Source of the DNA: Bacillota bacterium
Lineage (GTDB): Bacteria > Bacillota > Clostridia > Acetivibrionales > DTU013
Direction: 5' to 3'
Assembly: GCA_023435745.1 (NCBI GenBank)
Contig: JAEZMD010000016.1
Location: 1-64,000, forward strand
Length of the DNA stretch: 64,000 nt
Part shown: in pieces, positions 1 through 7,930 of the stretch
Numbering within the stretch: the first letter of the stretch is position 1
Layout of the letters: every line of letters begins with the position of its first letter
The notes under the pieces: generated by a model
What the model saw: the letters and a program-made list of their open reading frames with translations, nothing else
Told to the model about the DNA's origin: nothing
The model's database searches: none
Program-made: the position numbers and the translations under genes

Positions 1-481
1 GGCTAACCTCGATCCCATTTGTTGTGCCCATATTCTCATCGAGGACCTTCATGCTGCCATCAGGCATGATTCGCCAAATACGGCCTTTTAGATTTGGCCA
101 GTCCGGATCACTTGCGAAAACAATATCAGTTGATGTGATAGCAATATCATTTGGTTGATACATACTCGGATCATGAGCATAAACTTCAAGGTTCCGTGTT
201 TTCATATCTACTCTTAATATGTTGTGATTGGTATAATCAGCTATCAACATATCACCCTTACTGTTAAAACGTATGCCGTTTCCTATGCTTCCGTTGGGAA
301 GTGTAACAAATATCTCAGCTTCACCGGACGGTGTCACCTTCCCGATATTGTGGTCTACTTTATAATTCACCGCATACAAATTTCCATCAACATCACAGGC
401 AGGGCCTTCTACTCCAGATGTCCAACTTCCGTACGGCATAAATAAGCTGCTTTCATATGTGTTCTTACTTATCGCTTCCAT
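1..481 (-). CDS. SMP-30/gluconolactonase-like protein, 3' part outside window
   Basis: The reading frame opens at an ATG at 481 (reverse) behind the RBS AAGGAGG and runs off the left edge without a stop, so only about 160 N-terminal residues are visible. They show the repeating blade pattern of the SMP-30/gluconolactonase/LRE six-bladed propeller: EGPACDVDGNLYAVN, GNGIRFNSKGDMLIADY, and PNDIAITSTDIVFASD. The family hydrolyses sugar lactones with a bound divalent metal; no signal peptide is seen, so the protein is probably cytoplasmic. It follows the Gfo/Idh/MocA gene by only 22 bases and is probably co-transcribed with it, which suggests an oxidative step on a sugar followed by lactone opening. 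The substrate is unknown. Confidence 0.85.
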   Translation of the reverse strand, partial: MEAISKNTYESSLFMPYGSWTSGVEGPACDVDGNLYAVNYKVDHNIGKVTPSGEAEIFVTLPNGSIGNGIRFNSKGDMLIADYTNHNILRVDMKTRNLEVYAHDPSMYQPNDIAITSTDIVFASDPDWPNLKGRIWRIMPDGSMKVLDENMGTTNGIEVS

Positions 482-503
482 ACTGCCTCCTTTTATATAT
501 TAT

Positions 504-1529
504 TTAATTGATTTCTGAACAATCTGACGGTTTCACCCATTTACCACTTTTGGCGGAAGCTATAGCTGCATCAACGCAAGCCGCTATTTGTATCCCATAC
601 TCTAATCCCGGATTTTGCTGTTTACACGGGTTTTCCAACGCGTCAAAAAAGAGCCTGTTCTCCTTCAGATAACCCCATGAAATATATCTGTCTTTACCAT
701 GCCAATCTTCTTTTATTATTTTGTCGCCAAATGAGTAAGTAACCGCTCCATATGCATCAGTCTCAAAAGTCATACCATTGCCATAGGCAACAATCTCAGT
801 GAGCTTCCGTCCACCTGAAACATGGAATGCTTCTGTACCAGAATCGTTCACCATTACTGAGCATAAGGTGCCGTTTTCAAGATGCAGAAGCATCACTGCA
901 CCGTTGTCAACATTCCGGTTGTTTGATCCAATTTTTGTTACTTTACACATAACATTACTAACAATGCTTCCGCCGATATATTCCGCAAGATCCAGCGCAT
1001 GGGAACCAAGTCCTCTAAGCACCTCAAACCCGGTATTTAAAGCTCCTTCATGTTGATTAAAAAATGGCGGAGGCGTTATGGATATATGTATCATATCAGG
1101 TTTAAAACTATATTCTGCAAATAACTGCTTCGTTCTTTCAACAGCTGGGGCAAATCTCATATTGAAACCGACCGCAAGCTTTGTGCCGGTTGATTGTAAT
1201 AACGCCGCTCTAATTGTATACGCTTCTTTCCCTGTGCGGCTTACAGGTTTCTCCAGAAACACATGCTTTCCGGCCTGCAGTGCCTGCCGTGCATATAATG
1301 CATGAGTATCGTCATGAGTCAGAACATAAACAGCCGCAATATCAGGGTCGCTAAATATGTCCACGGGGTTCCCGACGGCGCCTGCTCCAAACTTTTCGGC
1401 AAGCCGTTGGGCTCTATCAGCATTAATGTCATATACGCTTTTTAAAAAGCATCCTTCAATATCCGCTATACATGCCGAATGTATTTCAGCAATACCGCCT
1501 GCTCCAATAAACCCAACCTGATATTTCAT
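504..1529 (-). CDS. Gfo/Idh/MocA family NAD(P)-dependent oxidoreductase
   Basis: About 341 residues. The N-terminus reads MKYQVGFIGAGGIAEIH, the Rossmann GxGxxA-type nucleotide motif, followed by EKPVSRTGKEA, the family's conserved EKP motif containing the catalytic-region lysine. The C-terminal half is the alpha/beta substrate domain. I choose the ATG at 1529 because AGAAAGG lies 6 bases upstream and because it puts the Rossmann strand at residues 3-8; an upstream in-frame ATG at 1559 adds ten unlikely residues. Members oxidise or epimerise sugars, inositols and sugar acids. An operator-like element (1564-1589) lies just upstream and matches the one beside the GntR regulator near 19.6 kb, so control by that regulator is inferred. 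Confidence 0.92.
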   Translation of the reverse strand: MKYQVGFIGAGGIAEIHSACIADIEGCFLKSVYDINADRAQRLAEKFGAGAVGNPVDIFSDPDIAAVYVLTHDDTHALYARQALQAGKHVFLEKPVSRTGKEAYTIRAALLQSTGTKLAVGFNMRFAPAVERTKQLFAEYSFKPDMIHISITPPPFFNQHEGALNTGFEVLRGLGSHALDLAEYIGGSIVSNVMCKVTKIGSNNRNVDNGAVMLLHLENGTLCSVMVNDSGTEAFHVSGGRKLTEIVAYGNGMTFETDAYGAVTYSFGDKIIKEDWHGKDRYISWGYLKENRLFFDALENPCKQQNPGLEYGIQIAACVDAAIASAKSGKWVKPSDCSEIN

Positions 1530-1559
1530 AAATGCCTTTCTACTATGAAACGATCTCAT

Positions 1560-1994
1560 AGATTAGGGTTAGCGTTAACCTTATTATATAGCGATTACTA
1601 TCATTAATAAAGCTCCAATTTCGATGAAATATAGTCAATTTTCCATACAGCTTAATTTTATCATTCTTTTTCTTTACTTTACCGCAGTTTACCCATTATA
1701 TCTTAATATTCCAATTCACATTTCTAATCAAGAGTTAACTCAAATTTTTAAGAATTTTTATCTATTGCCGCTATTTTATCTTATATTTTGCATAAATTAT
1801 TAGTATTTTAATACACTTGTATATTTTTGTTATTGATTTAGGTTACCGATTTCCTTTTCTGTACATGAATTCTGTAAAATTAAACTAATCCAGCAAAAAA
1901 CGAAAATGCAGAAATGAGAAAAAGGATGATAACGTGCAAAATAAAAGAAAAGAAATATGCAGAAAAATAATGTTGCCTGAAAGCAAAAAAACGG
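1560..1994. other. AT-rich intergenic region between sigF and the sugar locus
   Basis: 435 bases without a credible gene. The right-hand part follows the sigF stop; the minus strand there has AAAAC/GTTTT with a T-run (about 1986-2003), at best a weak terminator. The left-hand part carries the operator and promoter elements of the Gfo/Idh gene. The middle is plain AT-rich sequence in which I see nothing. Confidence 0.6.
1564..1589 (-). promoter_or_regulatory. operator-like element and -10 box upstream of the Gfo/Idh gene
   Basis: Positions 1576-1589 read TAACCTTATTATAT on the plus strand, 13/14 identical to the right arm of the perfect inverted repeat at 19637-19650. Positions 1564-1572 (TAGGGTTAG) resemble the opposite arm (8/9). 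On the minus strand TATAAT (1588-1583) forms a -10 box inside the element, so a bound repressor would block the promoter. No good -35 was found at the right distance. Confidence 0.5.
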
Positions 1995-2741
1995 TCAGTT
2001 TTGATCTATACGATCCCGTATCTCCTCCAGTATCTTTTTTTCGATCCTGGATACCTGCACCTGGGATATACCAAGCATTTTTGCAATCTGCACCTGGGTT
2101 TTTTCCTTGAAATAACGCAATATAATGATTTGCTTTTCCCTTGGCTTTAGAGTATCCATCACCTGTCTTAGTGCTATTTTGTCTATAATGTCCGTTTCGT
2201 CGTCGTTACAGCCGTCATTTATCTTGTCGATCAATAGCAGCGATGAGTTTTCACCGTCTCCTACAGGATTAAAAAGAGACTCGGGTGTATGACCGGCTTC
2301 AACGGCCATGACAAGCTCTTCCACCGGAATATCCAATCGGTCTGCAATCTCGCCGATGGCAGGTTCCCTGCCCAGTTCCTTGCTCATGACCTCCTTGGTG
2401 ATCCTCGCCTTGTTGGAGGCTTCCTTAAGTGACCGGCTTACCTTGATGATGCCGTCATCCCGTAAAAAGCGCTTGATCTCGCCAATGATCATCGGTACCG
2501 CATAGGTTGAAAATTTCACTTCGAAGGAGGCGTCGAATTTATTGATGGCCTTAATAAGACCGATACAACCAATCTGAAACAGATCGTCCGTTTCATGTCC
2601 CCTGTTCAGGAATCTGCGGACAATGCTCCAGACAAGGCCAATATTTTTTTCAACAAGAATGCTCTGGGCAGCTTTGTCACCTTCCCTGGCCATAATAATC
2701 AGCTGAATCGTTTCTATCCCCTCATACGGATTTTCACTCAT
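1995..2741 (-). CDS. sigF: RNA polymerase sporulation sigma factor sigma-F (SpoIIAC)
   Basis: About 248 residues, the usual size of sigma-F. It directs forespore-specific transcription after asymmetric division. Region 2 is visible as DLFQIGCIGLIKAINKFD and FSTYAVPMIIGEIKRFLRDD, region 3 as SLKEASNKARITKEVMSKELGREP, and region 4 as LKPREKQIIILRYF followed by the helix-turn-helix TQVQIAKMLGISQVQVSRIE. The start MSENPYEG at 2741 is chosen because AGGAGAAAGG precedes it; an in-frame start at 2774 lacks such a site. It is the last gene of spoIIAA-spoIIAB-sigF, 114 bases after spoIIAB. Activity is held in check by SpoIIAB; transcription is expected from the sigma-H promoter before spoIIAA. Confidence 0.97.
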   Translation of the reverse strand: MSENPYEGIETIQLIIMAREGDKAAQSILVEKNIGLVWSIVRRFLNRGHETDDLFQIGCIGLIKAINKFDASFEVKFSTYAVPMIIGEIKRFLRDDGIIKVSRSLKEASNKARITKEVMSKELGREPAIGEIADRLDIPVEELVMAVEAGHTPESLFNPVGDGENSSLLLIDKINDGCNDDETDIIDKIALRQVMDTLKPREKQIIILRYFKEKTQVQIAKMLGISQVQVSRIEKKILEEIRDRIDQN

Positions 2742-2855
2742 ATTACAAAACCTTTCTCCTGCCCCGAAGAGCAAAGGAGCGTTATTATTTTACTTATTTT
2801 ATATTATTTTACATCGTGAAGTAAAAAAATACTTACTCAATTCAAAGAGCAATAA

Positions 2856-3299
2856 TTACTGTGTGTTGCCGTCCAGCGAGGCAAAGGCTTTATAAAGCAC
2901 TATGGTCGTTCCTTCTCCGGATTTTGAACGGACCTGTATCCTGTCCATAAAGCTCTCCATGACGGTAAATCCCATACCCGAACGCTCCAGATCAGGCTTG
3001 GAGGTATATAGCGGCTGCATTGCCTCTTCAATGTTTTCAATTCCCCTGCCTTCGTCAGATATTTCGATTTCCACACTTTTTTCGTACAGCCGGCAGATCA
3101 TTGTAATAATACCCTGCCGGTTCTCATAGCCATGGATGATGGCATTTGTAACAGCCTCAGAAACAGCTGTTTTTACATCGGCCAATTCCTCGATCGTCGG
3201 ATCCAGCTGGGAGACAAAGGCCGCTGCCACTACTCGTGCAAAGGCCTCGTTACTAGACTTGCTCACAAATTCCAGTTTCATTTCATTTATAGGCTGCAT
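2856..3299 (-). CDS. spoIIAB: anti-sigma-F factor and serine kinase SpoIIAB
   Basis: About 147 residues of the GHKL ATPase/HATPase fold. The N box is EAVTNAIIHGYE, the G1 box ISDEGRGIENIEEA and the G2 box SGMGFTVMESFMD. The family binds sigma-F with ATP in the predivisional cell and phosphorylates SpoIIAA. I place the start at the ATG at 3299 (MQPINEMKLEF) because AGGGAG lies 9 bases upstream and Bacillus subtilis SpoIIAB begins at nearly the same alignment position. The alternative ATG at 3317 overlaps the spoIIAA stop codon and would include the ribosome binding site in its coding sequence. Confidence 0.96.
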   Translation of the reverse strand: MQPINEMKLEFVSKSSNEAFARVVAAAFVSQLDPTIEELADVKTAVSEAVTNAIIHGYENRQGIITMICRLYEKSVEIEISDEGRGIENIEEAMQPLYTSKPDLERSGMGFTVMESFMDRIQVRSKSGEGTTIVLYKAFASLDGNTQ

Positions 3300-3313
3300 A
3301 CCATTTCTCTCCC

Positions 3314-3670
3314 TCAAATAAAATCTCGCATTTCGTATATTGTATCAAGCGCATGCTCCAAATCTTCAAAAACCGGCATCAGCTTCAGGATTCCCGATAT
3401 CTCAAGTATACGGCGGATTTTTTGGTTCCTGCAGATGATGGCCATGCGGCCACCCAGTTTTTTAATATGGACAAACCGACCGACAATCACACCGATACCC
3501 GAGCTGTCCATGAAGCTCAGTCCCGTCAGATCGAACACCACATTATGCGTTGTGGCTTTCAGCAGTTCCCTTTCGATCTTGTTACGGGCATATTCTGAAA
3601 AATGATGATCCAGTTCGCCCGTAAATAATGCGACTAAAGTAGACCCTCTGTTAGAAAATTTTATTTCCAA
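3314..3670 (-). CDS. spoIIAA: anti-anti-sigma factor SpoIIAA (STAS domain)
   Basis: A STAS-domain protein with FTGELDHH, and FMDSSGIGVIVGR containing the serine that SpoIIAB phosphorylates. Unphosphorylated SpoIIAA releases sigma-F from SpoIIAB. The frame is open from a TTG at 3724, but I place the start at the TTG at 3670. GGAGG lies 8 bases upstream of it, the product is then 118 residues (B. subtilis SpoIIAA is 117), and the sigma-H promoter at 3712-3738 would put the transcript start near 3704, downstream of the longer start. It is the first gene of the three-gene operon. Confidence 0.94.
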   Translation of the reverse strand: MEIKFSNRGSTLVALFTGELDHHFSEYARNKIERELLKATTHNVVFDLTGLSFMDSSGIGVIVGRFVHIKKLGGRMAIICRNQKIRRILEISGILKLMPVFEDLEHALDTIYEMRDFI

Positions 3671-3711
3671 TCGTGTATCCTCCGAAAATTCCAAATGTGC
3701 TTCTATTACTA

Positions 3712-3738
3712 ATTCTTCACGCAATTGGAATTTCCTTC
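3712..3738 (-). promoter_or_regulatory. predicted sigma-H promoter of the spoIIA operon
   Basis: On the minus strand GAAGGAAAT (3738-3730) and GAAGAAT (3718-3712) are separated by 11 bases. This matches the published sigma-H consensus RNAGGAWWW, 11-12 bases, RNNGAAT at every constrained position. B. subtilis spoIIA is transcribed by sigma-H, so placement and identity agree. Transcription would begin near 3704. Confidence 0.82.
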
Positions 3739-3778
3739 AAAAAAATATGGGAACCTTTGTAGAAACGTGGTTTCTTAT

Positions 3779-4747
3779 TTACAAAATGCGACCTGTCTGC
3801 TCTCTGTGTTTTTCTGCAATCATATCCAGCTTTCTGAGCCGATGGTTGACTCCGGATTTTCCCAGTCGGGGCGACAGGTGCTGTCCCAGTTCCGCCAGAC
3901 TGGCGTCAGTGTATTCGAGCCTCAATGCGGCAATATCCTTCAGGTTGGCCGGGAGCTTGTCAAAGCCTATATTTTTTGCGATATACCGTATATTCTCTAC
4001 CTGCCGGAGTGATGCATCGACTGTTTTCTCAAGATTGGCCGTCTCACAGTTGACAATTCTATTCACATTGTTCCGCATATCCTTGAGAATTCTGACATTT
4101 TCAAACTCCATCAGAGAATTGTGCGCGCCCACAATATTTAAGAAGTCAACAATGTTTTCGCCTTCTTTCAAGTATGTGACATAGCTTCCCTTCCTCATAA
4201 TAATCCTTGCACGCAGCTTGAAGAATCCCATGATCCTGCTCATCTCCTGAGCCTGAGTACGGGTGCGGGAGGTAAGTTCCAGGTGATATGTTTTCTCAGG
4301 ATCGCTGATGGAACCGCCGGCGAGGAAGGCGCCCCGCAGAAATGCCTTTTTGCAGCATTGCTTTTTCATGCTTTCCCTTTCCGCCAAAACAAGCTCCGGC
4401 GCCTGTCCGTCCACGCCTTCCCTGACAGCTACCGCCGCTTTTTCCAACAGTGTAGCGGAGCCTATGGTGGCAGTGAGATATAGCATATAGGAAACATGTT
4501 TTTTCAGCTTCTTGCTTTTTCGGATTGTGACCTCGGGAAAGAGGCCGCACAGCTTTCTGACAATGCTGAATATCCTCCTGGCAAAGGCCGCATTTTCCGT
4601 GGTGATTCTGATATTATATCCGCCGCCCGACGTGATTGCTGCAGTACCGTTCAGACATAGCGCAGCAGCCAGCTCGGAAAGCAGGCAGCAATCATTTACA
4701 TTTTCAAGTCTGCATAATTCATTTTTTACTGATGAAGAAAAAGACAA
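3779..4747 (-). CDS. whiA: WhiA family DNA-binding protein
   Basis: About 322 residues. The N-terminal part is the degenerate LAGLIDADG-like fold (FLRGAFLAGGSISDPE is its signature helix). The C-terminus is a WhiA helix-turn-helix (YTDASLAELGQHL, SGVNHRLRKL). WhiA controls sporulation in Streptomyces and affects division and chromosome segregation in Firmicutes. I take the TTG at 4747: it has AAGGAG 9 bases upstream, gives the family-typical start (M)SFSSSVKNELC, and lies 4 bases after the preceding stop. A longer frame from 4801 or 4771 would overlap the debranching-enzyme gene. Confidence 0.95.
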   Translation of the reverse strand: MSFSSSVKNELCRLENVNDCCLLSELAAALCLNGTAAITSGGGYNIRITTENAAFARRIFSIVRKLCGLFPEVTIRKSKKLKKHVSYMLYLTATIGSATLLEKAAVAVREGVDGQAPELVLAERESMKKQCCKKAFLRGAFLAGGSISDPEKTYHLELTSRTRTQAQEMSRIMGFFKLRARIIMRKGSYVTYLKEGENIVDFLNIVGAHNSLMEFENVRILKDMRNNVNRIVNCETANLEKTVDASLRQVENIRYIAKNIGFDKLPANLKDIAALRLEYTDASLAELGQHLSPRLGKSGVNHRLRKLDMIAEKHREQTGRIL

Positions 4748-4751
4748 CTTA

Positions 4752-6719
4752 TTACACTCCTTTTTCCACATATTTTCTCCAGGCTCTGAGCACCTCAGCA
4801 ACGCTCCAGGCCTGCGCGAAGCAGCCGCGCGGCGTCAGCGGTTCATCGCCGTCAAATATTTCCGAAATGCTGCCAAGACACGCATGCTGCAGATGGTCCC
4901 TGAACGGCTCCAGGAAGGATGCCGCCATATCCCTGTAAACAGGCTCCTGTCCAAAGGTTCTGATAAATGCGTCTATAAAGTGACCTATCGGCCATGTCCA
5001 AACAGTCCCCTGGTGGTATGCCGAATCTCTTGCAAACCGGCCGCCCGTATATTGCCCCCTGTATTCGGCGGATCTACGCGATAGGCTTCTGAGCCCGTAC
5101 GCCGTATAGAGCTCCTTCCACACCGTCTGCACCACATGCTCAGCCATCCTGCCCGTAAGTACCGGGAATGACAGGCTGACAGCAAATATCTGGTTTGGCC
5201 TGACGTGTTTGTCTCTATGCTCTCCATTTACGACATCAAATAAGTACTTTCCTTCCTCGAACCAAAACGTTTTTATGAAGCTTTCCCTTACTTTATCAGC
5301 CAAAGCAGCATATTCCGTTTCTTCTTTGCCGAACTCGCGGGCAAACGCCTCCAATATTCTCAGTGCATTGTACCAAAGCGCATTAATTTCAACAGCCTTC
5401 CCATGCCTTGGCGTAAACACGACGCTATCAACCTTGGCATCCATCCAGGTCAATTGCGTGGTTTCATCCCCAGCGCTGATCAGGCCATCCTCCTCCATCC
5501 GGATCTTGTGCAGCGTCCCGTTTTTATACGCCGTATAGATACTTACCATAGTCTCAAAAAGCTTTTCTTTCACAAGCCGGGAATCCCCGGAGTATTTTGC
5601 ATAACAATGAACCGCATCAAAATACCACAGCGCGGCATCCACTGTATTATATCCGGGCTCCTCACCCCCGTCCGGGAACATATTGGGCAGCAGGCCATAG
5701 CGGACATGTTCACCGTATGCCCTCAGGATCTGAGCAGCATCGTCAAATCGTTTTGTGGACAGTGTCAGGCCGCATAGCGAGATCATCGCGTCCCTGCCCC
5801 AGTCTGTGAACCACGGATAACCGGCAAGTATGGTCTTTGCTCCCGTCGACTGCCTGTATGCGATAAACTGATCCGCCGCCCTTGTCAGAGCGCCGGAAAA
5901 GGCATCACTGCAGCCGGCTTTTTCAGCCAGCGCTGCCTGTCTGGCTTTTTCCGCTTCAATCAGCGCCAGCCCGTCCGTCTCCTCAACATCGTTTTCGACC
6001 GTTGCAATGAATGTGAAAACCCTCTCGCTTCGCGCTTCCACATCTATTGAAAATCCGCCCGGGATATAGTGGTCTTCATAGGCATGGAGCCCTCTTTCCT
6101 GCTCCACGGCATAAAACATGTGCTCGAACATGCAGCTCTCCTGCGGGGCATAACGGCTTCCCGGGCAGCTGAGCCTGATATATGTGTTCCCATCATAGGG
6201 TCTGATACAGGTATTATCCTTGCCCGCCTGCTGGCTAAATCTCATGCTGTTCTTTTCCGAGTTGCCATGATAATCTCTGAAGTTGACGAGGGGGGCAATA
6301 TGTAACTTTATGTCTTCACTGCCGCTTTTAATGCGGTAAACTATGGCCACTGTATTTTTTTGGAAAACCATGGTAATGGTTTTCTCAACTGTAATATCTC
6401 CGACAGCCCAGCTGAACACCGGCAGGGGATCCAATTCAAAGCTTAGTTGGTACAGATATCCCTGCATCACAAAATCGCCTGTGGAAAAGGAGTGGATTTT
6501 ATATTCCTCTTCTCCGGCGATAATCGTTTCATGCAGCTGTGACAATACCAGGTGCCGACGAACCGGAGGCTTCATAGCCGCCACCAGCAGTCCGTGATAT
6601 CTGCGGGAATTTGCTCCTGTGACGGTACCGGATGCAAACCCGCCGATCCCGTTAGTCAAAAGCCACTCTCGTTCCAACCCTCTCTTCCGGCTGCTCCACT
6701 CTGCTTTTCCAAATCTCAA
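4752..6719 (-). CDS. amylo-alpha-1,6-glucosidase / glycogen debranching enzyme
   Basis: 655 residues of the prokaryotic glycogen-debranching family (GH133-type C-terminal domain). The N-terminal beta domain starts FGKAEWSSRKRGLEREWLLTNGIGGFASG, here given only as the opening block through NGIGGFASG with SRRYHGLLVA following it. The (alpha/alpha)6 barrel has GYPWFTDWGRDAMISL and GQYTGGRFARDSAYHQGTVW-type motifs and ends with ISEIFDGDEPLTPRGCFAQAW. It removes alpha-1,6 branches from glycogen or maltodextrins and has no signal peptide, so it acts in the cytoplasm. The start is a TTG at 6719 behind GAGGTGA. It sits between yvcK and whiA, which are usually adjacent, so it looks like an insertion into a conserved operon. 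Confidence 0.93.
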   Translation of the reverse strand: MRFGKAEWSSRKRGLEREWLLTNGIGGFASGTVTGANSRRYHGLLVAAMKPPVRRHLVLSQLHETIIAGEEEYKIHSFSTGDFVMQGYLYQLSFELDPLPVFSWAVGDITVEKTITMVFQKNTVAIVYRIKSGSEDIKLHIAPLVNFRDYHGNSEKNSMRFSQQAGKDNTCIRPYDGNTYIRLSCPGSRYAPQESCMFEHMFYAVEQERGLHAYEDHYIPGGFSIDVEARSERVFTFIATVENDVEETDGLALIEAEKARQAALAEKAGCSDAFSGALTRAADQFIAYRQSTGAKTILAGYPWFTDWGRDAMISLCGLTLSTKRFDDAAQILRAYGEHVRYGLLPNMFPDGGEEPGYNTVDAALWYFDAVHCYAKYSGDSRLVKEKLFETMVSIYTAYKNGTLHKIRMEEDGLISAGDETTQLTWMDAKVDSVVFTPRHGKAVEINALWYNALRILEAFAREFGKEETEYAALADKVRESFIKTFWFEEGKYLFDVVNGEHRDKHVRPNQIFAVSLSFPVLTGRMAEHVVQTVWKELYTAYGLRSLSRRSAEYRGQYTGGRFARDSAYHQGTVWTWPIGHFIDAFIRTFGQEPVYRDMAASFLEPFRDHLQHACLGSISEIFDGDEPLTPRGCFAQAWSVAEVLRAWRKYVEKGV

Positions 6720-6817
6720 CCCGTCACCTCGTCCCTGCCCACACTCGCTGGTTTCGTCTTTTGCTCAAACAAACCTGGTTAATCCTCTGTCCGAATCCCA
6801 CCGGGTGTGCTATTTTG

Positions 6818-7930
6818 TCATAATACCCCGGATTTGTTTTTTATTCTGTCCCGGACAAAGTAGTAATCTACGGAACGCTGTTTATCCTTCGCCAGCACGT
6901 TCTCCGCAACATACTCTATGATGATTTCCGCCAGCTTCTGAGGATCATGCCTCACCAAACTGTTCTTAAGGGAGGCGATATCGCCTTCCAGCATTTTTAT
7001 ACCGGCTTGCGATATTCTATCCCGGTCGATCCGGACCTGATCCGCCCCATCCTCAAGATATCTTGCCCTGATTTCTTGTGAAATGACAGAATTATTCACG
7101 ACGCAGCAATCGATCACACCGCAGTAGGCATGCTCCTCCAATGCGGTAATATGGTCATATACACTATAATTTTCAGTCTCCGAAGGCTGTGTCATCACAT
7201 TGCAGACATATGTCTTCAGCGCACTGCTTTTGTTAATAGCAGCACATATTCCATTGACCAGCAGATTCGGAATGATGCTGGTATAAAGGCTGCCCGGTCC
7301 CATCAGGATAATGTCGGCTTCATCGATTGCCTCCAGGACATCCTGCAGAGGCAATGCATCCGAAGGCTCCAGATAGACCCGCTTGATCTTTCCCTTATGA
7401 AACTCATTATGTTTCCCGATATTTGACTCTCCGCAGATGGTATTGCCATCTTCAAGCTCGGCGCATAATGTCACATTGTCTAAAGTCACTGGGAGGACTC
7501 TTCCCGTAACGGCCAGAACATCGCTCATCCTTCTGACAGCCTCCTCAAAGCTGACTGATATTCCGTCCATTGCAGCCAGAAACAGATTGCCAAAGCTTTG
7601 CCCCTTGAGTGAACCATCCTGGAACCGGTATTGCAGCAGCTGCTCGAGGATAGGCTCTGTGTCGGCCAGAGCCAGTATACAGTTACGTATATCTCCCGGC
7701 GGCAGCATACCCAATTCCTGTCTCAGCACGCCCGATCCGCCGCCGTCATCTGCGACGGTGACAACTGCTGTAATATTTGAGCTGTACAGCTTGAGTCCTC
7801 GCAGCATTGTAGAAAGTCCTGTTCCGCCGCCGATCGCCACAATTTTCGGTCCCTTGATCTCAATCCGTTCATCGTATACCAGATTACTTAATTTCTTTGG
7901 ATCCAGTGAAAAGCGTTCTCCTAATTTCAT
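6818..7930 (-). CDS. yvcK: YvcK family (gluconeogenesis factor, CofD-like) protein
   Basis: 370 residues. GGGTGLSTMLRGLK is the N-terminal nucleotide-sugar binding loop of the CofD-like fold, followed by VADDGGGSGVLR and PPGDIRNCILALAD. In B. subtilis the protein (also called GlmR) binds UDP-GlcNAc and steers carbon into peptidoglycan precursors. This version carries an N-terminal extension of about 27 residues and a longer C-terminus than the B. subtilis form (about 317 residues). It overlaps rapZ by four bases (ATGA), so translation is likely coupled; AGGAG lies upstream of its ATG. Confidence 0.96.
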   Translation of the reverse strand: MKLGERFSLDPKKLSNLVYDERIEIKGPKIVAIGGGTGLSTMLRGLKLYSSNITAVVTVADDGGGSGVLRQELGMLPPGDIRNCILALADTEPILEQLLQYRFQDGSLKGQSFGNLFLAAMDGISVSFEEAVRRMSDVLAVTGRVLPVTLDNVTLCAELEDGNTICGESNIGKHNEFHKGKIKRVYLEPSDALPLQDVLEAIDEADIILMGPGSLYTSIIPNLLVNGICAAINKSSALKTYVCNVMTQPSETENYSVYDHITALEEHAYCGVIDCCVVNNSVISQEIRARYLEDGADQVRIDRDRISQAGIKMLEGDIASLKNSLVRHDPQKLAEIIIEYVAENVLAKDKQRSVDYYFVRDRIKNKSGVL

